Shown here: positions 34,092-44,140 of the stretch, piece by piece
How the letters are laid out: every line of letters starts with the position of its first letter
How positions within the stretch are numbered: position 1 is the first letter of the stretch
Notes under the pieces: generated by a model
Seen by the model: only the letters and a program-made list of their open reading frames with translations
What the model was told of the DNA's origin: nothing
The model's database searches: none
Program-made: the position numbers and the translations under genes
Source of the DNA: an uncultured Clostridia bacterium
Lineage (GTDB): Bacteria > Bacillota > Limnochordia > Darwinibacteriales > DTU012
Direction: 5' to 3'
Length of the DNA stretch: 49,814 bases
Assembly: GCA_900019385.1 (NCBI GenBank)
Contig: FIZJ01000007.1
Location: 70,801 to 120,614, forward strand

Positions 34092-34565
34092 ATGAGTCTG
34101 GCAGACTTGATCGAGAAATATATCAAACAGCAGATTCACCGCAGCGAAAACCAGGCGATTGCTCTGAGCCGCGCGGAACTGGCAGAGCTTTTCAGCTGCG
34201 TGCCGTCGCAGATCAACTATGTTCTGGCCACACGCTTTACCTTGGAACGAGGTTATCTGATCGAGAGCCGCCGGGGTGGCGGCGGATATATCCGCATTGC
34301 CCGAGTCACCAAGGCCGATCGCCTCAGTATGGCGGAACGGCTGGTTTTGGAAATCGGTGGGCAGATCAGCGAAAGCGAAGCTGATCAGTTTTTGGCCAGC
34401 TTCCATGAGCTTGGGGTGCTGACCAGGCAGCAGGTGCGGGTGATCAGGGCGATCCTGCAGCGAGAGACAGCCCAGATCGCCCAAGGCAAGGCCACGCTCC
34501 GCGCCAGCCTGCTGCGGAGCTTGGTGATGCTGGTCATGCAGTGTGCCAAAGAAAACGAGGTGTGA
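34092..34565 (+). CDS. ctsR: Class III heat-shock repressor CtsR
   Basis: 157-aa repressor of clp genes. It has the winged helix with MSLADLIEKYIKQQI at the start, LSRAELAELFSCVPSQINYVL (recognition helix), ERGYLIESRRGGGGYIRI (the glycine-rich wing that senses heat) and a C-terminal helical domain modified and degraded through McsB/ClpCP. ATG 34092 is 6 nt after GGAGG; the frame extends upstream through the operator but that part is not translated. First gene of ctsR-mcsA-mcsB-clpC. Confidence 0.95.
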   Translation: MSLADLIEKYIKQQIHRSENQAIALSRAELAELFSCVPSQINYVLATRFTLERGYLIESRRGGGGYIRIARVTKADRLSMAERLVLEIGGQISESEADQFLASFHELGVLTRQQVRVIRAILQRETAQIAQGKATLRASLLRSLVMLVMQCAKENEV

Positions 34566-34568
34566 GCC

Positions 34569-35069
34569 ATGTTGTGCGAAAAGTGTCAAAAGGAAGAGGC
34601 CAGTGTGCATGTGACGAAAATTGTCAACGGGCATAAGACAGAAACACACTTGTGCCAGCACTGCGCCAAAGAATTGGGGGAATTCGGGCTGAGCATCGAT
34701 CTGCCCAATCTGTTTGCCAGCCTGTTTGACTACTCCCCATTCGGCGGCAAACTGGCCGCCCCTAAGCAGTGCCCAACCTGCGGATCGACAATGGAAGATT
34801 TCCGCCAGCTCAATCAGTTTGGGTGCAGCGATTGCTATGTAACGTTCAGAGATGAGGTTGAACCGCTGCTGCGCCGTCTCCACGGCAGCAGCCACCACGA
34901 AGGAAAGGTTCCTGCCCAGGGATACGCGGCGTTAAGCGCTGAACGGCAGGTCAAAATGCTGCGGGAGCGCCTGCAGCAGATGATTAGTTTGGAGAACTAC
35001 GAAGAAGCGGCTAAAATCCGCGACCAGATCCGGGCGTTGGAACGCCAGGCTCACAGGGAGGGGGAGTAG
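34569..35069 (+). CDS. mcsA: McsA, activator of the protein-arginine kinase
   Basis: 166 aa. Two zinc-binding CxxC pairs occur N-terminally (CEKC...CQHC) and two in the middle (CPTC...CSDC). A C-terminal UVR motif (RERLQQMISLENYEEAAKIRDQIRAL) binds ClpC or McsB. It stimulates McsB and helps inactivate CtsR under stress. It begins 3 nt after ctsR and ends 1 nt before mcsB, so all are translated together. Confidence 0.95.
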   Translation: MLCEKCQKEEASVHVTKIVNGHKTETHLCQHCAKELGEFGLSIDLPNLFASLFDYSPFGGKLAAPKQCPTCGSTMEDFRQLNQFGCSDCYVTFRDEVEPLLRRLHGSSHHEGKVPAQGYAALSAERQVKMLRERLQQMISLENYEEAAKIRDQIRALERQAHREGE

Positions 35070-35070
35070 G

Positions 35071-36102
35071 ATGAGCAAATCATGGACGAAAGAAGAAGGC
35101 CCCCAAGGCGATATCTGCCTGGGGACGCGGATTAGGCTTGCCCGCAACCTTGCGAAAGTCCCCTTTCCTGCCACCGCCAACCGGGAACAGGCCAAACAGG
35201 TGCTGAAGAAGGGCAAAGAGCTGGTGGAAAGCCTGAACCATCTGGCCAGCGTGAAATATTACGAGCTGGCGGAAGTCGATGAACTGGAACGCCAGGTGCT
35301 GATGGAAAAGCACCTGATCAGCCCGGAGCATACCAAGAAGACAAGCAACAAAGGCTTGATTCTCTCGGAAAACGAGGACATCAGCATCATGGTCAACGAA
35401 GAAGACCATTTCCGGATTCAGGTGTTCTTGCCGGGGTTGCAGCTCAAAGCCGCGTGGGAACTGGCGAACCGCGTCGACAATCTGATCGAGGCCAATGTGG
35501 ATTATGCTTTTGATCCGGACATCGGGTACCTCACCGCCTGCCCCACCAATGTGGGTACGGGGATGCGCGGTTCTGTGATGCTGCATTTGCCGGCTCTGGC
35601 CAGGATCAACCAACTGGAGAATGTGCTGCGGTCGGTTTCCCAATTTGGGCTGGCGGTGCGGGGGCTGTACGGCGAAGGCAGCGAGTCTTACGGCAGTATA
35701 TATCAGATTTCCAATCAGATTTCCCTAGGGCATTCGGAAACGGAAATGCTGGAGCATCTGTCCAGAGTGGCCCACCAGGTGATCTCCAGCGAAAGGCAAG
35801 CCCGCCAGTACCTTCAGGAGCAAAACCGGGACGAGAACGAAGATCAGATTCATCGTGCATACGGTTTGCTCACTCATGCCCGGATTATCTCCAGCCGAGA
35901 AGCGATGGATTTGCTGTCCACCGTCATGCTGGGAATCGATCTGGGGATTCTCCGCGATCTGGATCGGGGCTTGGTGAAGAAGCTGATGGTGGAGATCCGC
36001 GCGGCCCACTTACAGAAAATGATGGGCCAAAGCCTGCCGGCACAAGAGCGGGACCGCTTGCGTGCCAGTTTGATTCGGGATCGGCTCAGCCGTCAAATTT
36101 AG
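35071..36102 (+). CDS. mcsB: Protein-arginine kinase McsB
   Basis: 343-aa phosphagen-kinase-like enzyme that phosphorylates arginines, marking proteins for ClpCP. It has the nucleotide-binding RIRLARN near residue 22, NEEDHFRIQ with catalytic acidic residues, and [23 protein letters not shown], the active-site/nucleotide region. [13 protein letters not shown] forms the C-terminus. ATG 35071 follows GGGAG. It sits in the usual position between mcsA and clpC. Confidence 0.96.
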   Translation: MSKSWTKEEGPQGDICLGTRIRLARNLAKVPFPATANREQAKQVLKKGKELVESLNHLASVKYYELAEVDELERQVLMEKHLISPEHTKKTSNKGLILSENEDISIMVNEEDHFRIQVFLPGLQLKAAWELANRVDNLIEANVDYAFDPDIGYLTACPTNVGTGMRGSVMLHLPALARINQLENVLRSVSQFGLAVRGLYGEGSESYGSIYQISNQISLGHSETEMLEHLSRVAHQVISSERQARQYLQEQNRDENEDQIHRAYGLLTHARIISSREAMDLLSTVMLGIDLGILRDLDRGLVKKLMVEIRAAHLQKMMGQSLPAQERDRLRASLIRDRLSRQI

Positions 36103-36116
36103 AGAGGATGGTGTTT

Positions 36117-38531
36117 ATGTTCGGCAGATTTACGGATCGGGCCCAGAAAGTGATCGTCCTTGCTCAGGAAGAGGCACGCCGTTTGGGCCACAATGTGGTT
36201 GGCACAGAGCATATCCTCCTCGGCCTCATCGCCGAGGGAGAAGGTGTCGGCGCCAAAGCGCTGACGGCGCTTGGTGTCAGCCTGGATAAAGTGAGGCAGG
36301 AAATCGAGAATGTGATCGGCAGAGGAGAATCCGCTTTCCAAGGGGCGATTGGTTTCACTCCCCGGACCAAGCGCGTTTTTGAACTGGCGATTGATGAAGC
36401 CCGGCAGCTGGGACACACCTATATCGGCACAGAGCATATCCTGCTGGGGTTGATCCGGGAAGGTGAAGGAGTCGCCGCCCAGATCCTTAGGAATCTGGAC
36501 ATCGACCTTGAAAGCATGCGCAAGCAGGTGATCGAGCTTCTGGGAGGCCACGTCCATCCAGGAGCCCCAAGCGCGGCACGGCGGACCAAAACACCGACCT
36601 TGGATCAGTTCGGCCGGGACTTGACAGAAATGGCCCGCCAGGGAAAGCTGGACCCAGTGATCGGCCGGGACAAGGAAATCGAGCGGGTGATCCAGATCTT
36701 GAGCCGCCGCACAAAGAACAACCCAGTGCTGATAGGGGAGCCGGGTGTTGGCAAAACAGCGATCGCCGAAGGCCTGGCCATCAAGATTGTCAACAGCGAT
36801 GTGCCGGAAAACCTGTTTAACAAACGGGTGGTAGCCCTGGACATGGGTTCGCTGGTGGCAGGTTCCAAATTCCGGGGTGAGTTCGAAGAGCGCCTGAAAA
36901 AGGTGATGGACGAGATCCGCCAGGCACAGGACGTGATTCTTTTCATCGACGAGATGCACACCATTATCGGCGCCGGTGCCGCAGAAGGGGCGATCGACGC
37001 GTCCAACATTCTCAAGCCAGCTTTGGCCCGGGGTGAGATACAGGCCATCGGTGCCACAACCTTGGACGAATACCGCAAACATGTGGAAAAGGACGCGGCT
37101 CTGGAACGCCGGTTCCAGCCGGTTCAAGTCGACGAGCCGACGGTGGAAGAGACAGTCGCCATTCTCAGAGGGCTGAGAGACCGCTATGAAGCCCATCACC
37201 GGGTGCAGATCAGCGATATGGCCATCGAAGCGGCCGCAGTCCTATCCAGCCGGTATATCTCTGATCGGTTCCTTCCCGACAAAGCTATCGACTTGCTGGA
37301 TGAAGCTGCTTCCAAGGTAAGGCTGCGGGGGCTGGTCGTGCCCCAGGACCTGAAAGAGCTGGAGGCCAAGGTGGAAGAGCTCAAGATCGAGAAAGAAGCA
37401 GCCATCAAAAATGAAGAGTTTGAAAAAGCCGCATCTTTGAGGGACCAGGAGCAGAAGCTGAGAGATCAGCTGGAAGAGATCCGTTCCCAGTGGAAGAGCA
37501 ATCAAGGCCGGCAGGAAGCGGTCGTGGACGAGCAGGACATTGCCGATGTGGTGGCCAGCTGGACCGGGATTCCGGTCAAGCAGGTAGCCCAGGAAGAGTC
37601 ACAGCGGCTGCTGAACCTGGAGGAAATCCTGCACCAGCGGGTTGTCGCCCAGGATGAGGCGATTGAGGCTTTGTCCAAGGCCATCCGCCGCGCCTTCGCC
37701 GGTTTGAAGGATCCAAAACGGCCAGTGGGTTCGTTCGTTTTCCTTGGCCCCACAGGCGTGGGCAAGAGCGAATTGGCCAAAGCCCTGGCGGAAGCCTTGT
37801 TCGGCGACGAAGACGCGATGGTCCGCATCGACATGTCCGAATACATGGAGCGCCACAGTGTTTCGCGGCTGGTGGGCGCCCCTCCCGGATATGTAGGCTA
37901 TGAAGAAGCTGGTCAGCTGACAGAAAAAGTACGGCGCAAGCCATATTCGGTCGTGCTTTTCGACGAGATTGAGAAAGCCCATCCAGAAGTCTTCAATATC
38001 TTGCTCCAGGTGCTGGAGGACGGGCGGCTGACAGACTCCAAGGGCAGGACTGTGGACTTTCGCAACACTGTGGTGATCATGACCTCCAATGTAGGCGCCC
38101 AGCAGATCCAGCGGGAGAGTTCCATCGGATTCAGGATCACCGAAAGCGAAGCCGACAGCTACCAGGCGATGAAGGAGAAAGTGATCGAAGAACTGAAGCG
38201 GACTTTCCGGCCTGAGTTCCTCAACCGGATCGATGAGATCATCGTTTTCCACGCCCTCAACCGCCAGCATATCTCGGCGATCATCGAGATCATGCTCAAG
38301 GAATTGAGGCAGCAGTTGGCGGAAAAGCGGATCATTCTGGAAATCACCGATGCGGCCAAGGAACTGGTGGCCGACGCCGGTTATGATCCGGATTTCGGAG
38401 CGCGGCCTTTGCGCAGGGCGATTCAAAAGATGATTGAAAACCCGCTGGCGGAACTGATTCTCCAGGGGAAATACAATGACGGCGACACTATCCACATTGA
38501 CACCAAGGATGGGGAGCTGGCTTTTTCCTAG
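36117..38531 (+). CDS. clpC: ATP-dependent Clp protease ATPase subunit ClpC
   Basis: 804-aa HSP100 unfoldase. It has two N-terminal Clp repeats ([12 protein letters not shown]...[10 protein letters not shown] twice), a first AAA+ domain with Walker A GEPGVGKT (207-214), a UVR-containing middle domain near residue 420 ([13 protein letters not shown]), a second AAA+ domain with GPTGVGKS (544-551) and a ClpB-type D2 tail. It feeds ClpP with proteins selected by McsB or McsA. ATG 36117 is 9 nt after GAGAGG; ATG 36108 abuts the site. A terminator closes the operon at 38554. Confidence 0.97.
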   Translation: MFGRFTDRAQKVIVLAQEEARRLGHNVVGTEHILLGLIAEGEGVGAKALTALGVSLDKVRQEIENVIGRGESAFQGAIGFTPRTKRVFELAIDEARQLGHTYIGTEHILLGLIREGEGVAAQILRNLDIDLESMRKQVIELLGGHVHPGAPSAARRTKTPTLDQFGRDLTEMARQGKLDPVIGRDKEIERVIQILSRRTKNNPVLIGEPGVGKTAIAEGLAIKIVNSDVPENLFNKRVVALDMGSLVAGSKFRGEFEERLKKVMDEIRQAQDVILFIDEMHTIIGAGAAEGAIDASNILKPALARGEIQAIGATTLDEYRKHVEKDAALERRFQPVQVDEPTVEETVAILRGLRDRYEAHHRVQISDMAIEAAAVLSSRYISDRFLPDKAIDLLDEAASKVRLRGLVVPQDLKELEAKVEELKIEKEAAIKNEEFEKAASLRDQEQKLRDQLEEIRSQWKSNQGRQEAVVDEQDIADVVASWTGIPVKQVAQEESQRLLNLEEILHQRVVAQDEAIEALSKAIRRAFAGLKDPKRPVGSFVFLGPTGVGKSELAKALAEALFGDEDAMVRIDMSEYMERHSVSRLVGAPPGYVGYEEAGQLTEKVRRKPYSVVLFDEIEKAHPEVFNILLQVLEDGRLTDSKGRTVDFRNTVVIMTSNVGAQQIQRESSIGFRITESEADSYQAMKEKVIEELKRTFRPEFLNRIDEIIVFHALNRQHISAIIEIMLKELRQQLAEKRIILEITDAAKELVADAGYDPDFGARPLRRAIQKMIENPLAELILQGKYNDGDTIHIDTKDGELAFS

Positions 38532-38553
38532 GGTCACCATGAGTGACAATCAC

Positions 38554-38583
38554 AAGCTAGGACCAACGTCCTAGCTTTACTTT
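38554..38583 (+). terminator. Terminator of the ctsR-clpC operon
   Basis: Perfect 10-bp stem AAGCTAGGAC (38554-38563) / GTCCTAGCTT (38568-38577) with a 4-nt loop, then TACTTTATT. Confidence 0.8.
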
Positions 38584-38584
38584 A

Positions 38585-38632
38585 TTGTATCTATGTTCAT
38601 GAAGTGATATAATTATTTTGAAATTATCACTT
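38585..38632 (+). promoter_or_regulatory. radA-disA promoter overlapped by an inverted repeat
   Basis: TTGTAT (38585-38590), 17 bp, TATAAT (38608-38613) with extended TG. AAGTGATA (38602-38609) and TATCACTT (38625-38632) form an 8-bp inverted repeat across the -10 and the likely start site. Confidence 0.65.
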
Positions 38633-38644
38633 AGGAGCGGTGCA

Positions 38645-40021
38645 ATGTCCAAGTCCAGCGTCCGGTTTGTTTGCCAAAACTGCGGTGCCGACTATCCCAA
38701 ATGGATGGGGAGATGCGCCTCGTGCGGCGAGTGGAACACATTGACGGAAGAACGGATCAGCCGTGTCTCTCCCAAGCAGAATGGATGGACTGTATCTCCC
38801 GCCAGGAAGCCGGTTCCCATCACCGATGTGGCTTCAGCAGCGGAAGAACGTTTCTCCACGGGCATTGCCGAATTGGACCGGGTCCTGGGCGGCGGCATTG
38901 TGCCGGGATCGTTGGGATTGCTCGGCGGCGAACCGGGAGTGGGCAAATCGACACTTTTGATGCAGGCAGCCGCCAATACCGCCGCGGTTTGCGGGCCGGT
39001 TTTGTATGTGTCGGGCGAAGAATCCCTCGGCCAGCTTAAGCTCAGGGCTCAGAGGCTTGATCTTCTGACGGAACGGTTGATTGTGCTGTCCGAGTCCGAT
39101 GTGGAGACAATCGGGGAGCACTTGGCCTCTTTGAAGCCCAAACTTGCGATCATCGACTCGATTCAGACGATGTACATGCCTGATCTCGGCTCCGCCCCAG
39201 GCAGTGTGGGACAGGTGCGGGAGGCGGCGGCATACTTCTTGAGGCTTGCCAAAAGCCTGGGTGTGTCCATCGTTTTGGTGGGCCATGTGACCAAAGGTGG
39301 GGCCCTTGCCGGCCCCAAGGTGCTGGAGCACGCGGTGGACTATGTCCTGTACTTCGAAGGGGGCCATGACCATTCGGTGCGAATCGTCCGGGCAGTCAAG
39401 AACCGGTTTGGTTCCACCAACGAAGTCGGTGTCTTTGCCATGACCGGCCGGGGATTGGCCCAGGTCGACAATCCTTCCGGACTGTTCCTGGCGGAACGGC
39501 CGGTGAACAGCTCCGGGTCGGTTGTGGTACCCTGCCTCGAGGGGACGCGCCCATTACTGGTGGAGATCCAGGCTCTGGTGGCGCCGACTCCTTTCAGCGG
39601 CACACCGCGGCGCCAAGCCACCGGCGTGGATTACCAGCGGTTTTCGATCATCCTCGCTGTGCTTGAGAAACGGCAGGGATACCATTTGCAGACACAGGAC
39701 GTGTTTGTCAACGTCGCCGGGGGCTTCAGGCTCACTGAGCCAGGAGTGGATTTGGGTATCGCCTGTGCCATTGCCAGCAGCCACCGCAATCAGATCATAC
39801 CATCGGATTTCGCTGTGATCGGCGAAGTAGGGTTGTCTGGAGAGATTAGAGCTGTGAACCACATCGACCTGCGCCTGAGGGAATTGAGCAAACTTGGGTT
39901 TACCCGCGCTGTGATTCCAGCCGGCAGCGAACAAGTTGACTCAGACCTGAAAGTCATTAGAGTGAAAACTGTGTCCGAAGCTTTGCAGTCAGTTTTCAGC
40001 GAATCGGCGAGAGGGGGTTAA
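38645..40021 (+). CDS. radA: DNA repair protein RadA
   Basis: 458-aa RecA-like protein for branch migration in recombination. It has an N-terminal C4 zinc finger (CQNC...CASC), a RecA core with Walker A GEPGVGKS, the RadA-specific KNRFGST motif and a C-terminal Lon-protease-like domain (VFVNVAGGFRLTEPGVDLGIA). ATG 38645 follows GGAGCGG; the longer frame from 38618 lies in the promoter. It precedes disA by 3 nt. Confidence 0.96.
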   Translation: MSKSSVRFVCQNCGADYPKWMGRCASCGEWNTLTEERISRVSPKQNGWTVSPARKPVPITDVASAAEERFSTGIAELDRVLGGGIVPGSLGLLGGEPGVGKSTLLMQAAANTAAVCGPVLYVSGEESLGQLKLRAQRLDLLTERLIVLSESDVETIGEHLASLKPKLAIIDSIQTMYMPDLGSAPGSVGQVREAAAYFLRLAKSLGVSIVLVGHVTKGGALAGPKVLEHAVDYVLYFEGGHDHSVRIVRAVKNRFGSTNEVGVFAMTGRGLAQVDNPSGLFLAERPVNSSGSVVVPCLEGTRPLLVEIQALVAPTPFSGTPRRQATGVDYQRFSIILAVLEKRQGYHLQTQDVFVNVAGGFRLTEPGVDLGIACAIASSHRNQIIPSDFAVIGEVGLSGEIRAVNHIDLRLRELSKLGFTRAVIPAGSEQVDSDLKVIRVKTVSEALQSVFSESARGG

Positions 40022-40024
40022 TGG

Positions 40025-41098
40025 ATGAAAGAAGCGGCAGATCAAGAACAGCAGTTTTTGAGACACTTAAGCCTGGTAGCGCCAGGGACGCAGCTGTACG
40101 AATCCTTGGAGAATGTGCTGAGGGCTCGGACCGGAGGTTTGATTGTGGTGGGAGACACTCCGGAAATCATGAGCATGGTCAACGGCGGGTTCAAGATTGA
40201 TGCCGAAATGCACCCCTCGGCACTGTATGAACTGGCCAAGATGGACGGCGCGATTGTTCTATCCAGCGACGCCAAACGCATTCTTTACGCGAATGTCCAG
40301 CTGACACCGGATCACATGATTCCCAGTTTTGAAACGGGTACCCGGCACAGGACCGCGGAACGGGTCGCCAAGCAGACCAACCAGTTAGTGATCGCCATTT
40401 CCCAAAGAAGGAATGTGATCACCATGTATTGGGGAAACAACAAGTATGTGGTCCGGGATGTGAGCGTGATTCTGGCCAAAGCGAACCAGGCCCTTTCCAC
40501 ACTGGACAAGTACAAGAGTGTGATGCAGCAGTCATTGATCAACTTGAGTGCTTTGGAATTCGAAAACTTTGTGACCCTCTTCGATGTTGCCACTGTCATA
40601 CAAAGGGGCCAGATGGTGGTCAGGATCGCCCATGAAATCGAAAGGTACATTGTCCAGTTGGGCTCAGAAGGCCGCCTGGTGAAAATGCAGCTGGAAGAAT
40701 CCATGGCCGATATTGCAGACGAGGGGCTGTTGGTGACCAAAGACTACTGCATCGATACTGAGAAGCCCCCGGAAGAAATCTGGAACGAAATCGTGGCATG
40801 GGATTCGGAAGACTTGCTGAACCTGCCCCTGATTGCCCGCGCCTTAGGTTACAGCGGCTCCAGCAGCCTGGAACAGGCCGTCACCCCCAAAGGATTCCGG
40901 ATTCTGAACAAAATCCCCCGCCTGCCGATGCCGGTCATCGAAAACCTGATCGACCAGTTTCATTATTTCCCGGACATTTGCAGCGCTTCCATCGAAGAGC
41001 TCGACGATGTGGAGGGCATCGGCGAAGTCCGGGCCAAAGCGATCCAGGAAGGGCTGCGGCGGATCAGGGAACAGGTACTGCTGGACCGGCACCTGTAA
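40025..41098 (+). CDS. disA: DNA integrity scanning protein DisA (diadenylate cyclase)
   Basis: 357-aa octameric enzyme that makes c-di-AMP while scanning DNA. The DAC domain has MDGAIVLS (Asp74-Gly-Ala) and GTRHRTAER (RHR 107-109), both diagnostic active-site motifs. A helical linker follows and a C-terminal helix-hairpin-helix DNA-binding domain (EELDDVEGIGEVRAKAIQEG). It is cotranscribed with radA, as in Bacillus, and this pairing supports coordinated DNA-damage checkpoint control during sporulation. Confidence 0.96.
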   Translation: MKEAADQEQQFLRHLSLVAPGTQLYESLENVLRARTGGLIVVGDTPEIMSMVNGGFKIDAEMHPSALYELAKMDGAIVLSSDAKRILYANVQLTPDHMIPSFETGTRHRTAERVAKQTNQLVIAISQRRNVITMYWGNNKYVVRDVSVILAKANQALSTLDKYKSVMQQSLINLSALEFENFVTLFDVATVIQRGQMVVRIAHEIERYIVQLGSEGRLVKMQLEESMADIADEGLLVTKDYCIDTEKPPEEIWNEIVAWDSEDLLNLPLIARALGYSGSSSLEQAVTPKGFRILNKIPRLPMPVIENLIDQFHYFPDICSASIEELDDVEGIGEVRAKAIQEGLRRIREQVLLDRHL

Positions 41099-41155
41099 CG
41101 CTGGATACGGAATCCGCAAAATTGCCGGCTGAAGGATGCGGATATAGGAATGCAA

Positions 41156-41184
41156 TTGACTTTTTTCTGTAAAAGTGATAAATT
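41156..41184 (+). promoter_or_regulatory. Promoter of carD
   Basis: TTGACT (41156-41161), 17 bp, TAAATT (41179-41184), ~70 nt before the TTG start. Confidence 0.65.
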
Positions 41185-41253
41185 GATAATGATACCTAAA
41201 TGAAGCCCGTTAGGATCTACTCACACTAAAAGGGCAGATAGGAGGTTCTGGCT

Positions 41254-41730
41254 TTGTATAATGTTGGGGACAAAGTGGTCTACCCCATGCATGGTGCCGG
41301 AATTATCGAAGCTATTGAAGAGCGGGAAGTCTTGGGCGAAAAGCGGCAGTATTACATCATGGCCATGCCGATTGGAGATATGCGGGTGATGATTCCGTTG
41401 GATGCGGTGGAGGAAATCGGGCTGCGCCAAGTGATCGCCAAAGAGGAAGCCGGCGACGTGATGGAAGTTTTGAAGGGGCAGAAAACGAAAATGTCCTCCA
41501 ATTGGAACCGCCGCTACCGCGCCAACATGGAAAAGATCAAAAGCGGCGATGTGTACTTGGTTGCCGAGGTGGTGCGCAACCTCACCATCCGCGATCATGA
41601 AAAAGGCTTGTCCGCCGGAGAGCGGAAGATGCTGGACATCGCCCGCCAGATATTGATCAGTGAGCTGGTTTTGGTTACAGGAGCGACTGAGACAGAGATC
41701 GAGGAGCTGATCTCCAGCTATTTGGCATGA
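41254..41730 (+). CDS. carD: CarD/CdnL-family RNA polymerase-binding transcription regulator
   Basis: 158 aa. It has an N-terminal Tudor-like RNAP-interaction domain (VGDKVVYPMHGAGIIEAIEERE) and a C-terminal helical DNA-binding domain (WNRRYRANMEKIKSGDVYLVAEVVRNL...LDIARQILISEL). It stabilises the open complex, especially at rRNA promoters. TTG 41254 follows AGGAGG. Its position after disA and before the yacL gene is common in Firmicutes. Confidence 0.93.
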   Translation: MYNVGDKVVYPMHGAGIIEAIEEREVLGEKRQYYIMAMPIGDMRVMIPLDAVEEIGLRQVIAKEEAGDVMEVLKGQKTKMSSNWNRRYRANMEKIKSGDVYLVAEVVRNLTIRDHEKGLSAGERKMLDIARQILISELVLVTGATETEIEELISSYLA

Positions 41731-41850
41731 AAGGAGGTTGAGCAGGCGAGGCCCCGTTGTCCGGGAAATATTCGGATTTATCTGGAATACTTTTTTCTAA
41801 TTGGCTAATAATAAGTATCAAACAAGAGGATAAAGGAGGTGAGGATCGGA

Positions 41851-42888
41851 TTGGAAGGATTCATGCGCATTATTCTTACAATCCTGGGTGGAGTTTTTGG
41901 ATATCAGGCAGCAACCTATCTCCTCAGCCTTCAGATTGGCTTCCCTTTCACCGACAACTTCATGAAAGTGATCGCAGTGTCGCTGGGCGCATTGTTGGGA
42001 TTGGCAGTCAGTCCGTTATTTGACCGTATGGTCCGCAGTTTGTTGAAACTCCACCTGCGCGATATCTTAAGCGGATTAATTGGATTGGTCTGTGGTATCT
42101 TAATTGCAGTTTTGGGTTCAATACCTCTGCAGAATACAGCCATCGCCAACGGTTACCTGCCGGTGATTCTCACAGTTGTTTTGGCTGTGTTGGGATGGAC
42201 AATCGGAGTCAAAAAACGGGAAGAAATCGTCACATTGTTTCAAAAGCACAACACCGGATACTTGGCAGGCAGGGACAACGGCTGCGCCAAGATACTCGAC
42301 ACCAGCGTGATCATTGATGGCCGGATCAGTGACATCACCAAGACTGGTTTCATAGAAGGGACTTTGATTGTCCCAAGTTTTGTGTTGGATGAGCTGCAGC
42401 ATATTGCTGATTCATCCGATGTACTTAAACGCAACCGGGGCCGCCGTGGGCTGGACATTCTCAACAAAATTCAGAAGGAGCCATATGTCCAAGTCCAAAT
42501 TATGGACCGGGATTTCGAAGATATCGCCGAGGTCGATTCCAAACTGGTGAAACTGGCCAAAGAACTGGGAGCGAAAGTGATCACCAACGATTTCAACCTC
42601 AACAAAGTGTGCGAACTGCACGGAGTTCCGGTCTTGAACATCAATGAGCTGGCCAATGCTGTCAAGCCGGTGGTCCTGCCCGGTGAAGAGCTCAGAGTCC
42701 ATGTGATCAAGGACGGTAAAGAGCAGGGGCAGGGCGTGGCCTATCTCGACGACGGGACGATGATCGTGGTTGACGGCGGGCGGAGATATATCGGCGAGAC
42801 GATCGGTGTTATGGTGACCAGCGTGCTGCAGACGGCGGCTGGGCGCATGATTTTCGCGAAACCGAAAGCAATGGAAAAGGCATTATGA
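41851..42888 (+). CDS. PIN/TRAM-domain membrane protein (YacL-like)
   Basis: ~345-aa protein. Four N-terminal transmembrane helices (about residues 5-115) are followed by a PIN nuclease-like domain with acidic [26 protein letters not shown] and [20 protein letters not shown], then a C-terminal TRAM domain ([18 protein letters not shown]). It is probably a membrane-bound RNase or RNA-binding protein. The start is uncertain: TTG 41851 (11 nt after GGAGG) is used; GTG 41839 lies inside that site and ATG 41863 is a third choice. Confidence 0.9.
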   Translation: MEGFMRIILTILGGVFGYQAATYLLSLQIGFPFTDNFMKVIAVSLGALLGLAVSPLFDRMVRSLLKLHLRDILSGLIGLVCGILIAVLGSIPLQNTAIANGYLPVILTVVLAVLGWTIGVKKREEIVTLFQKHNTGYLAGRDNGCAKILDTSVIIDGRISDITKTGFIEGTLIVPSFVLDELQHIADSSDVLKRNRGRRGLDILNKIQKEPYVQVQIMDRDFEDIAEVDSKLVKLAKELGAKVITNDFNLNKVCELHGVPVLNINELANAVKPVVLPGEELRVHVIKDGKEQGQGVAYLDDGTMIVVDGGRRYIGETIGVMVTSVLQTAAGRMIFAKPKAMEKAL

Positions 42889-42895
42889 GTGCGAT

Positions 42896-42926
42896 GGCCC
42901 GGTGAAATCAGCCGGGCCCGTTTTAT
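42896..42926 (+). terminator. Candidate terminator/attenuator between yacL-like gene and ispDF
   Basis: GGCCCGG (42896-42902) / CCGGGCC (42912-42918), 9-nt loop, followed by CGTTTTAT. It is immediately before the ispDF ribosome site. Confidence 0.55.
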
Positions 42927-42940
42927 GAAGGGGTGAAACG

Positions 42941-44140
42941 GTGGGAGCAGGGGTGATCATTGCCGCCGCCGGCAGCGGCGAACGGATGGGCTTGGGCAGG
43001 AACAAAGTCCTGCTGCCGCTGAACGGGGTCCCGATCCTGATCCGCAGCGCGGTGGCGTTCTCAGCCCATTCTTGGGTGAGGGAGATCGTGATTACTGTCC
43101 GTCCTGAGGATTGCCAGGAAGTCGAGGAAATGCTCAGACGCTGGAATCTGGCAGAATGCAAACTGGCCATCGGCGGGCCCAGGAGACAGGACTCGGTCGC
43201 CGCGGGGCTTGCCGCTTTGAATCCAAACTTGGATTGGGTGTTAGTCCATGATGCCGCCAGGCCCCTTGTGGATCCTGAGATCATTGCCGCCGCCTACAGC
43301 GCGGTGCGGAAGTATCAAGCGGTAGGGGTGGCGGTTCCGGTCAAGGATACAATCAAGCTGGTGGATGACAATGAATTTGTGGTGGACACACCGCTCCGGG
43401 CCAAGCTGTGGGCGATCCAGACTCCTCAAGCCTTCAGCTTCCGTTTGATCAAAGAGGCCTACGCCCGGGCGGAGCGGGAGAACTGGGAAGCCACCGATGA
43501 CTGCAGCCTGGTGGAACGCCTGGGGGTCCCTGTGAAACTGATTCCAGGCAGCTACCGCAACATCAAGATTACGACGGCGGAAGACCTGGATACAGCGGCG
43601 GCAATTCTCAACAAGCGCAGTGAGGATGGTTCGATGAATAATGCAGCTATCCGCACCGGAATTGGATATGACGTGCACCGCCTGACCAGCGGCAGGCCTT
43701 TGATCCTGTGCGGGGTAAGGATCGATTATCATCTCGGCCTGGACGGCCATTCCGATGCCGATGTGGCGGTCCATGCCCTAATGGACGCGCTCTTGGGGGC
43801 GGCTGGACTCGGGGACATCGGCAGGCATTTCCCCGATACCGATTCGCGCTACAAGGGCATTTCCAGCCTTAAACTGCTGGAAGAGGTCAAGGCAAAACTG
43901 GATGAAAAGGGTTACACAGTCGGCAATGTGGATCTGGTGATCGCGGCGGAACGGCCCCGGCTGTCGGGGTATATAGAGGAAATGCGGCGCCGTTTGGCTC
44001 TGACAATGGAGGTTAGTCCAGAACAGGTGAACATTAAAGCCACAACCACCGAAGGGCTGGGCTTTTGCGGCCGTGGTGAGGGGATTGCGGCCTGGGCGGC
44101 GGCTGTGATTTCCGGCCGAAGCTCACAGGCCGGCCACTGA
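42941..44140 (+). CDS. ispDF: Bifunctional IspD-IspF (MEP pathway)
   Basis: A 399-aa fusion of two separate MEP-pathway enzymes. Residues 1 to about 228 are IspD, MEP cytidylyltransferase, with AAAGSGERMG, DSVAAGL and HDAARPLV. Residues about 232-399 are IspF, MEcPP synthase, with GIGYDVHR, DGHSDADV (metal Asp and His) and NIKATTTEGLGF. The pair makes CDP-ME and later the cyclic diphosphate of isoprenoid synthesis. In most Firmicutes ispD and ispF are separate neighbours; here they form one frame. GTG start. Its 3' end overlaps the convergent gene by 18 nt. Confidence 0.95.
   Translation: MGAGVIIAAAGSGERMGLGRNKVLLPLNGVPILIRSAVAFSAHSWVREIVITVRPEDCQEVEEMLRRWNLAECKLAIGGPRRQDSVAAGLAALNPNLDWVLVHDAARPLVDPEIIAAAYSAVRKYQAVGVAVPVKDTIKLVDDNEFVVDTPLRAKLWAIQTPQAFSFRLIKEAYARAERENWEATDDCSLVERLGVPVKLIPGSYRNIKITTAEDLDTAAAILNKRSEDGSMNNAAIRTGIGYDVHRLTSGRPLILCGVRIDYHLGLDGHSDADVAVHALMDALLGAAGLGDIGRHFPDTDSRYKGISSLKLLEEVKAKLDEKGYTVGNVDLVIAAERPRLSGYIEEMRRRLALTMEVSPEQVNIKATTTEGLGFCGRGEGIAAWAAAVISGRSSQAGH

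Noticed and set aside
36099-37199. 366-codon minus-strand frame inside clpC
   Set aside because: Shadow frame; its sequence merely mirrors the repetitive AAA+ coding pattern.
41112-41143. Inverted repeat ATCCGCA/TGCGGAT after disA as terminator
   Set aside because: The loop is 18 nt and no T run follows.
41731-41850. Small gene behind the AAAGGAGG at 41730
   Set aside because: The frames after that site run into the yacL start region out of frame and lack a plausible protein; it may be a relic or leader.
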